From Chitinophagales bacterium (GTDB lineage: Bacteria; Bacteroidota; Bacteroidia; Chitinophagales; Chitinophagaceae): DNA of 64,000 nucleotides. The notes below the pieces were generated by a model. It did no database searches. It saw only the letters and a list, made by a program, of their open reading frames with translations, and had not been told where the DNA came from. The first letter of the stretch is position 1. Every line of letters starts with the position of its first letter. Positions 35,011 through 42,984 of this stretch are shown here, piece by piece. Location: the NCBI GenBank assembly GCA_017303335.1, contig JAFLBK010000004.1, positions 310,001 to 374,000 on the forward strand. The letters run 5' to 3'. Both the position numbers and the translations under genes were made by a program.

Positions 35011-35345
35011 GGTTTCAAAGGAAAATCGGCGATTAAACCGGTACTAGACACGACATAGATAACCAGGCACAAACACCTGGATGGTATTAAATTGATACTT
35101 GGATAAAATGCAACATTGTTTACGGCTAAAGTCGATTTCCCTTGGGTACGGATCGGGAGAATTAATGGGTTCGCACTTTTTTCAAACCCTGTGCCGGAAA
35201 TTAAAATTTCATTAAACACCAACCGGCCATTTTTGGCTAATTCCCTGAAAACCGCACCGGTACAACCACACAGGCGATCTATTTCCTCAAAAAGAGTTTT
35301 AATTGATATCGTAACCTAAATTATTCAGGACTATATTTCTATTTT
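35011..35345. other. AT-rich gap with no recognised gene
   Basis: I see no convincing coding frame, RNA or promoter here. Base composition is clearly more AT-rich than flanking housekeeping genes, and it leads into the cassette-like island. Confidence 0.5.
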
Positions 35346-35371
35346 ATAATTAACATTATGTTAAGTAAGCA
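35346..35371. repeat. Left junction repeat of the cassette-like island
   Basis: The stretch TTAACATTATGTTAAGTAAG (35350-35369) is closely similar to the right end of the nested palindrome at 36326-36352. It contains GTTAAGT (35360-35366), which fits the GTTRRRY junction consensus of integron attC sites. A related TTAAATAAGC recurs at 35388-35397. Confidence 0.6.
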
Positions 35372-35439
35372 CCTCATTCTGAATGAATTAAATAAGCCTG
35401 CGCCACCACGGAGCGAAGATTATGTAGTAGATTGGTGGG

Positions 35440-36012
35440 ATGTTGAATGAGATACAGAAATTGGACATGGTTCTTTCCCACTTGGCAGAGAAATACCCAC
35501 AACCTTTTGCAATTTCACATAGAGATATTTCTCAACAATTGCAGGAGAAGTATCCTAATTTAAAATCAGAGGACTACGATTTTACGGCAGAACTTTTCTT
35601 TATTCTTCAAAAACTTGTAGAAGATAAATATGTAATGGAAGAAAAGTTTGGGCCTGGGAATACACGATTGTTTGCAATCACATTCAATGGGGCATACTTT
35701 ATTAAGTACGACGGCGGTTACCAAGAATTGGAGAATCAGAGGAACGCCGAAAGTATTCGGGTGGAAAATTTGGAGAAGACAACCAAGGAAGTCCAAAAGT
35801 GGAACCTTTGGTTAACAATTCTCGTCGCCGCCGGCACTCTTTTTCAGGCAGCTTATAGTTTGACGAAACTTTATTGGGAGCATGATTGGCTTTGGTATTT
35901 CTTTCCGCCTGACCGGCAAACCGGCCTATGGATAGCCATCTTAATAATTTTGATATTAATCCCATGTTCGGTATTTTTGTACCGAAAGATTAAATCAAGA
36001 AAGACCGAATAA
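35440..36012 (+). CDS. Membrane protein with winged-helix-like N-terminus, cassette-borne
   Basis: A 190-residue protein I do not recognise. Residues 1-90 look like a winged-helix fold: DMVLSHLAEKYPQPFAISHR, a second helix, then LFFILQKLVEDKYVMEEKF and a short beta pair. Residues 95-122 are coiled-coil-like, followed by two membrane segments (about 123-143 and 163-181) separated by a short aromatic loop and ending in a basic tail. Topology suggests a cytoplasmic head held at the membrane. The gene is AT-rich compared with neighbours. It is flanked on the left by a GTTAAGT junction and on the right by its own terminator and a large palindrome with a GTTAAAT junction, so it probably arrived as a unit. 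Function is unknown. Confidence 0.72.
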   Translation: MLNEIQKLDMVLSHLAEKYPQPFAISHRDISQQLQEKYPNLKSEDYDFTAELFFILQKLVEDKYVMEEKFGPGNTRLFAITFNGAYFIKYDGGYQELENQRNAESIRVENLEKTTKEVQKWNLWLTILVAAGTLFQAAYSLTKLYWEHDWLWYFFPPDRQTGLWIAILIILILIPCSVFLYRKIKSRKTE

Positions 36013-36020
36013 AAAGATTT

Positions 36021-36046
36021 CGGGGAGTGACCGCTCCCCTTTTTTA
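36021..36046 (+). terminator. Terminator of the cassette gene
   Basis: GGGGAG (36022-36027) pairs with CTCCCC (36034-36039), 6-nt loop, then seven T. Confidence 0.85.
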
Positions 36047-36121
36047 TTTACTCGAAGATATGGAATCTTTCAGATTCCCACTCCGTGAGCATTTATTTAA
36101 TACATTCAGAACGCCATCCCG

Positions 36122-36484
36122 TTCGGGTTGTACCTGAGAACTTACAACCCTTCACTTCACAAACCCAACTTACGTTAACATAACGTAGAGTTATAACCGT
36201 TCAGGATTTGTTCTGTCTGTTATTGGCTACGCCAAAGAGCATTTGCCTTGTTGCGATTTTTCATTCGCTGTAATGGATACACAGAAAAATCGCAACAAGG
36301 CAAATGAAGGCAAATCCTGAAGATGATAACTAACCTTTATGTTAAATAAGCACACGGTATTGCCAATTGGCTAATACCCCGCTTTCTTCGCTTCGGGTTG
36401 TGGAAAAACATACAACCCTCGCTTCACATACCCCAACTTACTTAGACATAATGTAGAGTTATCATCGTTCCGGCATTGTTTTGT
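36122..36484. repeat. Two direct copies of a ~95-bp repeat
   Basis: Copy A is 36122-36216 and copy B 36392-36484. Both open TTCGGGTTGT, contain the inverted ACAACCC (a small hairpin with GGGTTGT), then CAACTTAC, and a shared region around TGTAGAGTTAT in B and CGTAGAGTTAT in A, before ending with TTGTTCTGT or TTGTTTTGT. Copy A continues into the nested palindrome; copy B has no matching right arm. Confidence 0.8.
36169..36350. repeat. Nested palindrome, attC-like, right end of the cassette unit
   Basis: Outer arms 36169-36210 and 36311-36350 are complementary in about 33 of 42 hand-aligned columns. Inside lies a perfect 23-bp inverted repeat (36240-36262 with 36284-36306) around a 21-nt loop, plus a small TTGGC/GCCAA hairpin at 36223-36235. 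The right arm contains GTTAAAT (36341-36347), a GTTRRRY match; the left arm has CGTTAAC (36173-36179), close to but not matching RYYYAAC. Confidence 0.8.
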
Positions 36485-36523
36485 ATAGGGTGATTCGCAA
36501 GGGCTAATTGCCAGCAAGGAGCA

Positions 36524-36555
36524 AAAAAGAACCCCGGATATACCGGGGTTTTTAT
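36524..36555. terminator. Terminator of gyrA (bidirectional)
   Basis: ACCCCGG (36531-36537) pairs with CCGGGGT (36543-36549). It serves gyrA on the minus strand and has a T-tract on the plus side too, sealing the cassette island from gyrA. Confidence 0.8.
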
Positions 36556-36577
36556 TCTAACCAACATATTGTAACGC

Positions 36578-39139
36578 TTAGCTTTCAGCTGACTCAGGAG
36601 ATTCACCCGCAGCAGGTTCTCCTCCATTTTCAGCATGCCCGTTACCATTCTCTTCGTCTTCGTGCTCGAGGTTGGTAATGGCTGCAATGGCATCGCCTTC
36701 ATCCACCCGGATCAGCTTTACACCCTGGGTAGCCCTGCCTTGCTCGCTGATCTGGGTCACCGGCATCCGGATGGTTACCCCCGATTCGCAGGTGATCATC
36801 AGGTCTTCTTTTTCAGTCACATCCAGCAAACCTACCAGGCTGCCTGTTTTATCGGTAACGTTAATCGTCTTTACGCCCTTGCCACCACGGTTGGTAATGC
36901 GGTATTCCTCCACCGCCGTACGCTTGCCAAATCCTTTCTCACTCACCACGAGGATCGTCCGGGTCTTATCTTCCCGGTTTACACAGGCCAGTCCAACCAC
37001 TTCATCATTAACGTCATCTACTTCAATGCCCGCCACTCCTTGTCCGCCACGGCCGGTACTGCGTACTTTTTCTTCGGGGAAGCGGATAGCACGGCCACTT
37101 TTCACCGCCATCATGATCTCGCTATTGCCGTCGGTAAGACGGGCTGCCAGCAATTGGTCGCCTTCGAGAATATTAATGGCGTTGATGCCGGTCTGGCGGG
37201 GCCGGCTGAAATCTTCCAGGTCGGTTTTCTTGATAAGTCCCTGTTTGGTACAGAGCACGATGTAATGACTGTTCACATAGTCCTTGTCTTCGAAGTTTTT
37301 GATATCGATAATGGCCCGAACAGAATCATCGGGTGGAATCTGGACAAGGTTCTGGATCGCACGACCTTTACTGGTTTTATCTCCTTCGGGAATATGATAT
37401 ACCGGCAGCCAGTAGCAACGGCCTTTTTCCGTGAAGAACAAAAGCGTGTGATGCGTGGAAGCCACGAACAGGTGTTCGATATAGTCTTCCTGGCGGGTGC
37501 TGCTGCCCCGGGCGCCGCGGCCGCCACGGCGTTGCTGGCGGTATTCGGTGGCGGATGTACGCTTGATATAGCCCAGGTGCGAAATGGTAACCACCACATC
37601 TTCCTCTTCGATCAGGTCGATCATCTTGATCTCGTCGTCGAGATACGTGATCTCGGTACGGCGTTCGTCGCCAAACCTGTCTTTTACTTCAGTCAGTTCA
37701 TTTTTAATGATCTCGAAGCGCAGGCTTTCGTTGGCGAGTATCTCTTTCAGGTGTTCGATCAGTTTCATGATCTCGGCGTGTTCCTCGCGGATCTTTTCGA
37801 TCTCCATGCCTGTAAGGCGCTGCAGGCGCAGTTCCAGCACGGCCTTGGACTGTATTTCACTCATACCGAACTCGGTCATCAATCCTTCCTGGGCGATGGC
37901 CGGGGTGGCTGAATTACGGATCAGGGCGATCACCGCATCCAGGTTATTGAGGGCGATGATATACCCTTCGAGGATGTGCGCACGCTCCTCTGCCTTTCTT
38001 AATTCGTATTTGGTACGACGTACCACCACTTCGTGGCGGAAGTCGACAAATTCCTTGACCAGGTCCCGCAGGTTCAGTGTTTGCGGGCGCCCGCGTACGA
38101 TCGCTACATTGTTGATACCGTATGAAGTTTGCAGTTCGGTATGCTTGTAAAGCTGGTTGATCACCACCTGCGCAACGGCATCCCGTTTCAGTTCCACCAC
38201 GATACGGGTACCCTCTTTATTATTGCTTTCGTCGTTTACATTGGAAATACCTTCTACGATCTTCTCAGCGCTGATCTCACCGATCTTGGCAGCGAGGTTG
38301 TCGATATTCACCTGGTAAGGCACTTCATAGATCACGAGTTTTTCCCGGCCGCCAGGTCCTGTTTCTACATTCACCTTACCACGCAGCACGACACGGCCCC
38401 TGCCGGTATGCATCGCTGTACGAACGCCTTCAAAACCATAAATAATACCCCCGGTTGGAAAATCGGGTCCTTTAACGTGTTTGATCAGGTCTTCGATGGA
38501 AATACTGTTGTCATCGATATACGCGATGCAGGCATCGATCACCTCGCTGAGGTTATGCGGCATCATGTTGGTGGCCATGCCTACTGCGATACCGCTGCTG
38601 CCGTTCACCAGCAATTGAGGAATGCGGGTAGGCAATACGGTAGGCTCCTGCATACTGTCGTCGAAATTCAATTGGAAATCGACCGTATCTTTCTCGATAT
38701 CCTCCACCATTGCTTCCGCCAGTTTCTGTAAGCGTATCTCGGTATAACGCATGGCAGCTGGCGGGTCGCCACCCTGGCTGCCGAAGTTACCTTGCCCGTC
38801 GACCAGTTTATAACGCATGTTCCATTCCTGGGCCATGCGTACGATGGTATCATAAATGGCCGAGTCGCCATGCGGATGATAACGTCCCATCACATCCCCC
38901 ACGATACGGGCGGATTTCTTGTACGGCTTGTTGCTGTTATTGCCCATTTCGTTCATGCCGAACAGGCAGCGGCGATGCACGGGTTTGAGGCCGTCGCGAA
39001 CGTCGGGCAGGGCCCGTCCTACGATCACACTCATCGAGTAATCGATGTAGGAAGTTTTCATTTGCTCCTCGATATTTACCGGGATGATCTTGCCCCGGTT
39101 ATTCGGATTTTCTTCGTGTAACTGTTCCGTATTTTCCAT
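36578..39139 (-). CDS. gyrA: DNA gyrase subunit A
   Basis: An 853-residue topoisomerase subunit that, with GyrB, supercoils DNA. The N-terminal region includes [20 protein letters not shown]; the quinolone-region [17 protein letters not shown] keeps the usual Ser; the catalytic Tyr is in [10 protein letters not shown]. The C-terminal DNA-wrapping beta-pinwheel contains the GyrA box QRRGGRG, as expected for gyrase rather than topoisomerase IV, and the protein ends in an acidic Glu/Ser tail. The frame extends 17 codons upstream of this ATG, but [11 protein letters not shown] precedes the conserved region normally and a -7 box lies just upstream. It is the terminal gene next to the cassette-like island. 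Confidence 0.96.
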   Translation of the reverse strand: MENTEQLHEENPNNRGKIIPVNIEEQMKTSYIDYSMSVIVGRALPDVRDGLKPVHRRCLFGMNEMGNNSNKPYKKSARIVGDVMGRYHPHGDSAIYDTIVRMAQEWNMRYKLVDGQGNFGSQGGDPPAAMRYTEIRLQKLAEAMVEDIEKDTVDFQLNFDDSMQEPTVLPTRIPQLLVNGSSGIAVGMATNMMPHNLSEVIDACIAYIDDNSISIEDLIKHVKGPDFPTGGIIYGFEGVRTAMHTGRGRVVLRGKVNVETGPGGREKLVIYEVPYQVNIDNLAAKIGEISAEKIVEGISNVNDESNNKEGTRIVVELKRDAVAQVVINQLYKHTELQTSYGINNVAIVRGRPQTLNLRDLVKEFVDFRHEVVVRRTKYELRKAEERAHILEGYIIALNNLDAVIALIRNSATPAIAQEGLMTEFGMSEIQSKAVLELRLQRLTGMEIEKIREEHAEIMKLIEHLKEILANESLRFEIIKNELTEVKDRFGDERRTEITYLDDEIKMIDLIEEEDVVVTISHLGYIKRTSATEYRQQRRGGRGARGSSTRQEDYIEHLFVASTHHTLLFFTEKGRCYWLPVYHIPEGDKTSKGRAIQNLVQIPPDDSVRAIIDIKNFEDKDYVNSHYIVLCTKQGLIKKTDLEDFSRPRQTGINAINILEGDQLLAARLTDGNSEIMMAVKSGRAIRFPEEKVRSTGRGGQGVAGIEVDDVNDEVVGLACVNREDKTRTILVVSEKGFGKRTAVEEYRITNRGGKGVKTINVTDKTGSLVGLLDVTEKEDLMITCESGVTIRMPVTQISEQGRATQGVKLIRVDEGDAIAAITNLEHEDEENGNGHAENGGEPAAGESPESAES

Positions 39140-39155
39140 AAAAAAAGATAGGCTG

Positions 39156-39163
39156 CGAAGATA
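39156..39163 (-). promoter_or_regulatory. -7 box of gyrA
   Basis: TATCTTCG on the minus strand, one base off the TAnnTTTG consensus, 16 nt before the ATG. No clear -33 at ideal distance. Between here and the divergent gene at 39373 there is an A-rich repeat-like stretch (about 39290-39345) built on AAATTCA/CAAATTTTC units. Confidence 0.45.
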
Positions 39164-39372
39164 CCGAAAAGCCCCCTTTTTACCCGGCAAAAAAGGGTGT
39201 TTTTAAAGCCTATTTTCGCACATTTTAGGCGGTATTGTGAATATCAATTTAGGGATGTTATTAATAGGAGATCGGGAGATGAACAGGTACCTGGAAATTC
39301 AAAAAATCAGCAAATTTTCAAATCCAAAAATCTTCAGATTATTGGAGTTAACTTGCGCCAAATTTCATCTTC

Positions 39373-40647
39373 TTGAAAACGATTGTCCTCATCGGCGCCG
39401 GCAAATCGGCCACTGTTCTGATCGATTATCTCATCCGGGAAGCCGGTGCCAACAACTGGAAATTCATCATTGCCGACTCGAACCGCGACCTCATCCTGTC
39501 CAAAACCAACAACTCCCCTTTTGCGGAAGCCGTTCAACTGGATGTAACCAACGAGGCACAAAGAAGCGACCTTATTCAACGGGCGCATGTGGTCATTTCG
39601 ATGATGCCTCCTGCCCTGCATTTTCTCATCGCCAAAGATTGCGTGGAATACCGCAAGCACCTGCTTACGGCTTCTTACCTTGATGACAAGATCAGGAGCC
39701 TGCGGGATGAGATCAACGATAAAAAACTGCTCTTTCTCTGTGAAATGGGCCTCGATCCGGGGATCGATCACATGAGCGCCATGCAGCTTATCGATTCCAT
39801 CAAGGCCAGGGGCGGCACGATCCTCAGTTTCAAAAGCCATTGCGGCGGACTGGTGGCGCCGGAAAGCGATGACAATCCCTGGCACTATAAGATCAGCTGG
39901 AATCCGAGAAATATCGTTCTGGCCGGACAATCAGGCGCTGTGTATAAAGAGAATAATGAAACCAAAACGGTTAGCTATGAACATCTCTTCGATGTATCCA
40001 ACCAGATCGCTTTTGATGGTTTGAACAACCTGGCCTTCTACCCCAACCGCGATTCGCTGGGTTATATTCCCACCTACAAATTACCCGATGCCGCCACTTT
40101 CATACGAACCACCCTTCGGCATGTTAATTTCTTCAAGGGCTGGAATGCCATCGTGCATGCGGGATTAACGAATGATGCTATTACACTCGACCCGGCAGGA
40201 TTGACCTTTGCCCGCTGGTCGGAACCCATACTGCCCTTCGTGAACCAGGGGAATAAAGGCATGCTGGAATACCTGGGCTTATTTGAAGAAACACCTGTTC
40301 CCGGCACGGCCAGGAACTCGGCCGATATCCTGCAATACCTCGTCGAATCGAAACTGAAGATGATGCCGGCGGACAAGGACATGATTGTAATGCTCCACGA
40401 ATTCGGTTACAGCCTGGATTCCCGTAATCATAGCCTGAAAAGCTGCCTGGTGGTAAAAGGAGAAGACAGTATGCGTACAGCCATGGCCAAAACGGTAGGA
40501 CTTCCCCTGGGCATTGCTGCCAAACTCATTTTGACGGATGAAATAAAATTGCGTGGCCTGCATATTCCCACGGTGAAAGATATCTACGAACCCGTACTAC
40601 GGGAATTGGAAGCAAATGGAATACAGTTTATTGAAACAGTTTCGTAA
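39373..40647 (+). CDS. Saccharopine dehydrogenase family protein
   Basis: A 424-residue oxidoreductase-like protein. The N-terminal Rossmann motif TIVLIGAGKSATVLIDYL is followed by the family's conserved zone LCEMGLDPGIDHMSAM. A C-terminal alpha/beta domain follows (GGLVAPESDDNPWHYKISWN). In Bacteroidota, such saccharopine-dehydrogenase-like proteins are found singly; some relatives act in lysine breakdown or as carboxynorspermidine or homospermidine synthase. The substrate cannot be assigned. The start is a TTG, since the Rossmann motif begins at residue 2-4 and no upstream ATG fits. Confidence 0.86.
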   Translation: MKTIVLIGAGKSATVLIDYLIREAGANNWKFIIADSNRDLILSKTNNSPFAEAVQLDVTNEAQRSDLIQRAHVVISMMPPALHFLIAKDCVEYRKHLLTASYLDDKIRSLRDEINDKKLLFLCEMGLDPGIDHMSAMQLIDSIKARGGTILSFKSHCGGLVAPESDDNPWHYKISWNPRNIVLAGQSGAVYKENNETKTVSYEHLFDVSNQIAFDGLNNLAFYPNRDSLGYIPTYKLPDAATFIRTTLRHVNFFKGWNAIVHAGLTNDAITLDPAGLTFARWSEPILPFVNQGNKGMLEYLGLFEETPVPGTARNSADILQYLVESKLKMMPADKDMIVMLHEFGYSLDSRNHSLKSCLVVKGEDSMRTAMAKTVGLPLGIAAKLILTDEIKLRGLHIPTVKDIYEPVLRELEANGIQFIETVS

Positions 40648-40680
40648 GGCGGGCTTGAAGGGTCTACATTTATCCCCCGG

Positions 40681-41385
40681 TCATATTCCCAGTTCCTTGC
40701 TCAATATCCGTTTCAACTCCTTCACACCTTCTGTTGCCGGCATTTCGATCCGGGTAAGGTTGGGCTGCCGTTCTGTAGCTGGTATCTTTTTGTCGATAAT
40801 GAATTTGGGTACATCTGCCTGGGTATAATACAGCAGGGAGGCTGCCGGGTATACCTGCAGGGAAGTTCCGATCACCACAAAATAATCGCAGTTCTGCACA
40901 ATAGCAGCAGCCCGTTCCATCATCGGCACGGCTTCGCCGAACCAAACGATATGGGGCCTTAATTGATGCCCGTCATCCGCCCTATCTCCCAGCATGATAT
41001 CGCCCCGGATCTCAACCTGCGTATCTTCATCCGCCACGCTCCGCATCTTGAAAATCTCGCCATGCAGGTGAAGCACCCGGGATGAACCCCCGCGTTCGTG
41101 CAGGTCGTCGATGTTCTGGGTGATGATGGTTACCTCAAAATCCTTTTCCAGTTCGGCAAGTCCGGTATGGGCCGCATTGGGCGATGCCGCGGACACATCC
41201 CTTCGCCGGGCATTGTAAAAATCGAGTACCAGTTGGGGATTCTTTTGCCAGCCTTGCGGAGAAGCCACTTCATATACATCGTACCCCATCCAGAGGCCAT
41301 CGCTGTCGCGGAAGGTCTTTAACCCGCTTTCGGCGCTGATTCCGGCGCCCGATAGTACTACGATGTGTTTTTTACGTTCGTTCAT
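40681..41385 (-). CDS. cobB: NAD-dependent protein deacylase, sirtuin (CobB-like)
   Basis: A 234-residue sirtuin that removes acyl groups from lysines with NAD. Motifs are clear: VLSGAGISAESGLKTFRD, TQNIDDLHERGG, HLHGEIF with the catalytic His, then RPHIVWFGEAVP and GTSLQVYPAA. The four zinc-binding Cys typical of sirtuins are missing: between HLHGE and RPHIVWFGE there is no Cys, and the zinc lobe looks shortened. Bacteroidota deacylases lacking these Cys are known by eye from the family, so the enzyme may still be active. The specific acyl group (acetyl, succinyl, other) is not determined. Confidence 0.88.
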   Translation of the reverse strand: MNERKKHIVVLSGAGISAESGLKTFRDSDGLWMGYDVYEVASPQGWQKNPQLVLDFYNARRRDVSAASPNAAHTGLAELEKDFEVTIITQNIDDLHERGGSSRVLHLHGEIFKMRSVADEDTQVEIRGDIMLGDRADDGHQLRPHIVWFGEAVPMMERAAAIVQNCDYFVVIGTSLQVYPAASLLYYTQADVPKFIIDKKIPATERQPNLTRIEMPATEGVKELKRILSKELGI

Positions 41386-41402
41386 TAAGTGGCAATATAA
41401 GA

Positions 41403-41424
41403 AAGGGAAAGCAAGATGCTTTCC
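41403..41424 (-). terminator. Hairpin terminator of the DUF3052-like gene
   Basis: AGGGAAAGC/GCTTTCCCT stem with a short loop between the two minus-strand genes, followed on the minus strand by a T-rich run. Confidence 0.6.
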
Positions 41425-41456
41425 CTTCTTCTATGAACTGTTTGGATAATTTGTTA

Positions 41457-41906
41457 TCAGGCCATTTGCATTTGCAACAGGTCGGCCGAGAAGACTGAAC
41501 GGCGTACACCGGCTTCCATCAGGCCTCTTTCGAAGCGGGCGGCGCTCCATACGTTGTCGAGCGTCACTATGTCCACGGCTTCCAGGCAATGTTCGCACAC
41601 GAAATCCCAGTTTTTGTCGCGGGAAAGATCACTGGCGATCTTGGAGGTTGGTTTGGGATAGGCGATCCAGAGTTTAGCCTCTTCCTGCAGGCAGGGAACC
41701 ACGTCTTTTAAAATATCCATCAGCTGACGCTGGCTAACCGCAAAAACAAGAGCGAAATCGATCCTTCTTTTCTTCAGCAGGGGTGTTACATTCTTGGCGA
41801 AAGACAATTTGATGAATTGCTTTTCGATGGAGGAAGGCAGTCCCTGGATGAGGAGGTTCTTTTCGTCTTTTAATTGCAATTTTTCCAGTAATGATAGAGA
41901 AGACAT
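41457..41906 (-). CDS. DUF3052-like protein
   Basis: A 149-residue cytosolic protein. The segment LWIAYPKPTSKIASDLSRD followed by the CLEAVDIVTLDNVWSAARFE ending matches the DUF3052 pattern, where a VAWPK-type motif is followed by a WSG/WSA-R closing motif. The beginning is divergent. Function is unknown; no neighbour suggests a pathway. It is transcribed alone from a -7 box about 90 nt upstream and ends in a hairpin. Confidence 0.68.
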   Translation of the reverse strand: MSSLSLLEKLQLKDEKNLLIQGLPSSIEKQFIKLSFAKNVTPLLKKRRIDFALVFAVSQRQLMDILKDVVPCLQEEAKLWIAYPKPTSKIASDLSRDKNWDFVCEHCLEAVDIVTLDNVWSAARFERGLMEAGVRRSVFSADLLQMQMA

Positions 41907-41996
41907 AATTCAGTTGCAGTTAATGGTTAAAAAACGTTTCAACATTCGATCATGTAAGCCTCGTGAAGGGCTTGCTGCTACAGGGTTAGCGAATGG

Positions 41997-42004
41997 CAAA
42001 GGTA
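41997..42004 (-). promoter_or_regulatory. -7 box of the DUF3052-like gene
   Basis: TACCTTTG on the minus strand, leading to a leader of about 85 nt. A -33 TTG is not evident. Confidence 0.5.
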
Positions 42005-42033
42005 GCAAATATCGCTGGTAGATAAAAGTTTTA

Positions 42034-42063
42034 TGCAAAAAAAACTCCCTGTTCCAGGGAGTT
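42034..42063 (-). terminator. Terminator of the M48 protease gene
   Basis: AACTCCCTG (42043-42051) pairs with CAGGGAGTT (42055-42063) around a 3-base loop and is followed on the minus strand by a run of T. Confidence 0.88.
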
Positions 42064-42081
42064 CATCGAGTGCTAATTATC

Positions 42082-42888
42082 TTACTTACCTACCGGCTTA
42101 TAATAGCTAAGCGCCTCATCCATATAGCTTTGCAGCTTGGCAATTCGATTTTCATCGGAAGGGTGTGTCGACAGGAACTCAGGTGGTTTTCCGCTTCCGG
42201 AAGCAGCGGCCATCCGTTGCCAGAAAGGAACCGCTTCACGGGGATTATAGCCTGCCATCGCAGCGAAGTTGAGTCCGAAATGATCCGCTTCGTATTCCTG
42301 GTTGCGGGAATTGGGAAGCAGCACGCCGATCTGTGCCGTAGGAGCAAATACGTTATTGAAAATATTGTTGGCCTTCTGGTTTCCGGAAGTGAATATGTTA
42401 CCGGCAATCTCGAGCCCTTGTGCGAGCGCTACCTGGCTGATGCGTTCGTTGCCATGATGGGCGATGGCGTGTGTGATCTCGTGCCCCATCACCACGGCCA
42501 GCGCCGCTTCGTTCTGCGTGATTCCCAGTAAACCCGTATACACCACTACCTTGCCGCCGGGCATGCACCAGGCATTCACTTCTTTGGATTCAACCAGGTT
42601 GAATTCCCATTTGTATCCATTGAGTTCACTTGCCAATCCTTTTTGCGTATAATAATCGGTGATGGCTTTGGCGATGCGGTTCCCTACCCGGTTCACCATT
42701 TCTGCGTCTTTGTTCACATTACTGCTGAGTACTTTATTCTGAGAAAGGAAAGAACGGTATTCTGTTATTGCCTGTTGCTGAAGGGTTTCTTCGGGAAACA
42801 ATTTAAGCTGCTTTCGCCCGGTTACCGAGTTGGTGCTGCATGCTGTAAAGAGGGATAAAGCAATGACGGTCGACAGGATTCTTTTCAT
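42082..42888 (-). CDS. M48 family zinc metalloprotease, lipoprotein
   Basis: A 268-residue exported peptidase with a lipoprotein signal (Cys17 in LFTACSTN). The zinc motif HEITH (about 136-140), preceded by EAALAVVMG, and the third ligand in QEYEADHFGLNFAA are typical of M48B peptidases such as LoiP/BepA-like proteins that maintain the outer membrane. ACMPGG-type substrate-loop sequence is present (WCMPGGKVVVYTG). The frame is open 13 codons upstream, but the lipoprotein signal starts at this ATG. Likely in the periplasm, attached to the outer membrane. Confidence 0.9.
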   Translation of the reverse strand: MKRILSTVIALSLFTACSTNSVTGRKQLKLFPEETLQQQAITEYRSFLSQNKVLSSNVNKDAEMVNRVGNRIAKAITDYYTQKGLASELNGYKWEFNLVESKEVNAWCMPGGKVVVYTGLLGITQNEAALAVVMGHEITHAIAHHGNERISQVALAQGLEIAGNIFTSGNQKANNIFNNVFAPTAQIGVLLPNSRNQEYEADHFGLNFAAMAGYNPREAVPFWQRMAAASGSGKPPEFLSTHPSDENRIAKLQSYMDEALSYYKPVGK

Positions 42889-42984
42889 ATAAAGTCTTTT
42901 TTGGGGGTGCGTAATAACAATTGCCATACCAAGGATGGCACATGCTAAAAGTACAAAATAATACAGGGAATCTTGTATCAGCAG

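Noticed and set aside
34953..35222. 89-codon minus-strand frame after the diheme peroxidase
   Set aside because: It overlaps the terminator hairpin, has no ribosome-binding site or domain, and its composition is that of non-coding sequence.
36240..36306. Insertion sequence bounded by the 23-bp inverted repeats
   Set aside because: Only 21 nt lie between the arms, with no transposase or target duplication.
35346..36484. Calling a chromosomal integron
   Set aside because: No integrase gene, no attI and only one gene-bearing unit are visible; the left arm does not match RYYYAAC. The island is reported as cassette-like only.
36635..37912. 425-codon open frame antisense to gyrA
   Set aside because: It lies fully inside an intact, highly conserved gene on the other strand and has no recognisable domain or start signal. 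The same holds for long antisense frames at 3685-4512, 7898-8785, 21463-22425 and 33835-34665.
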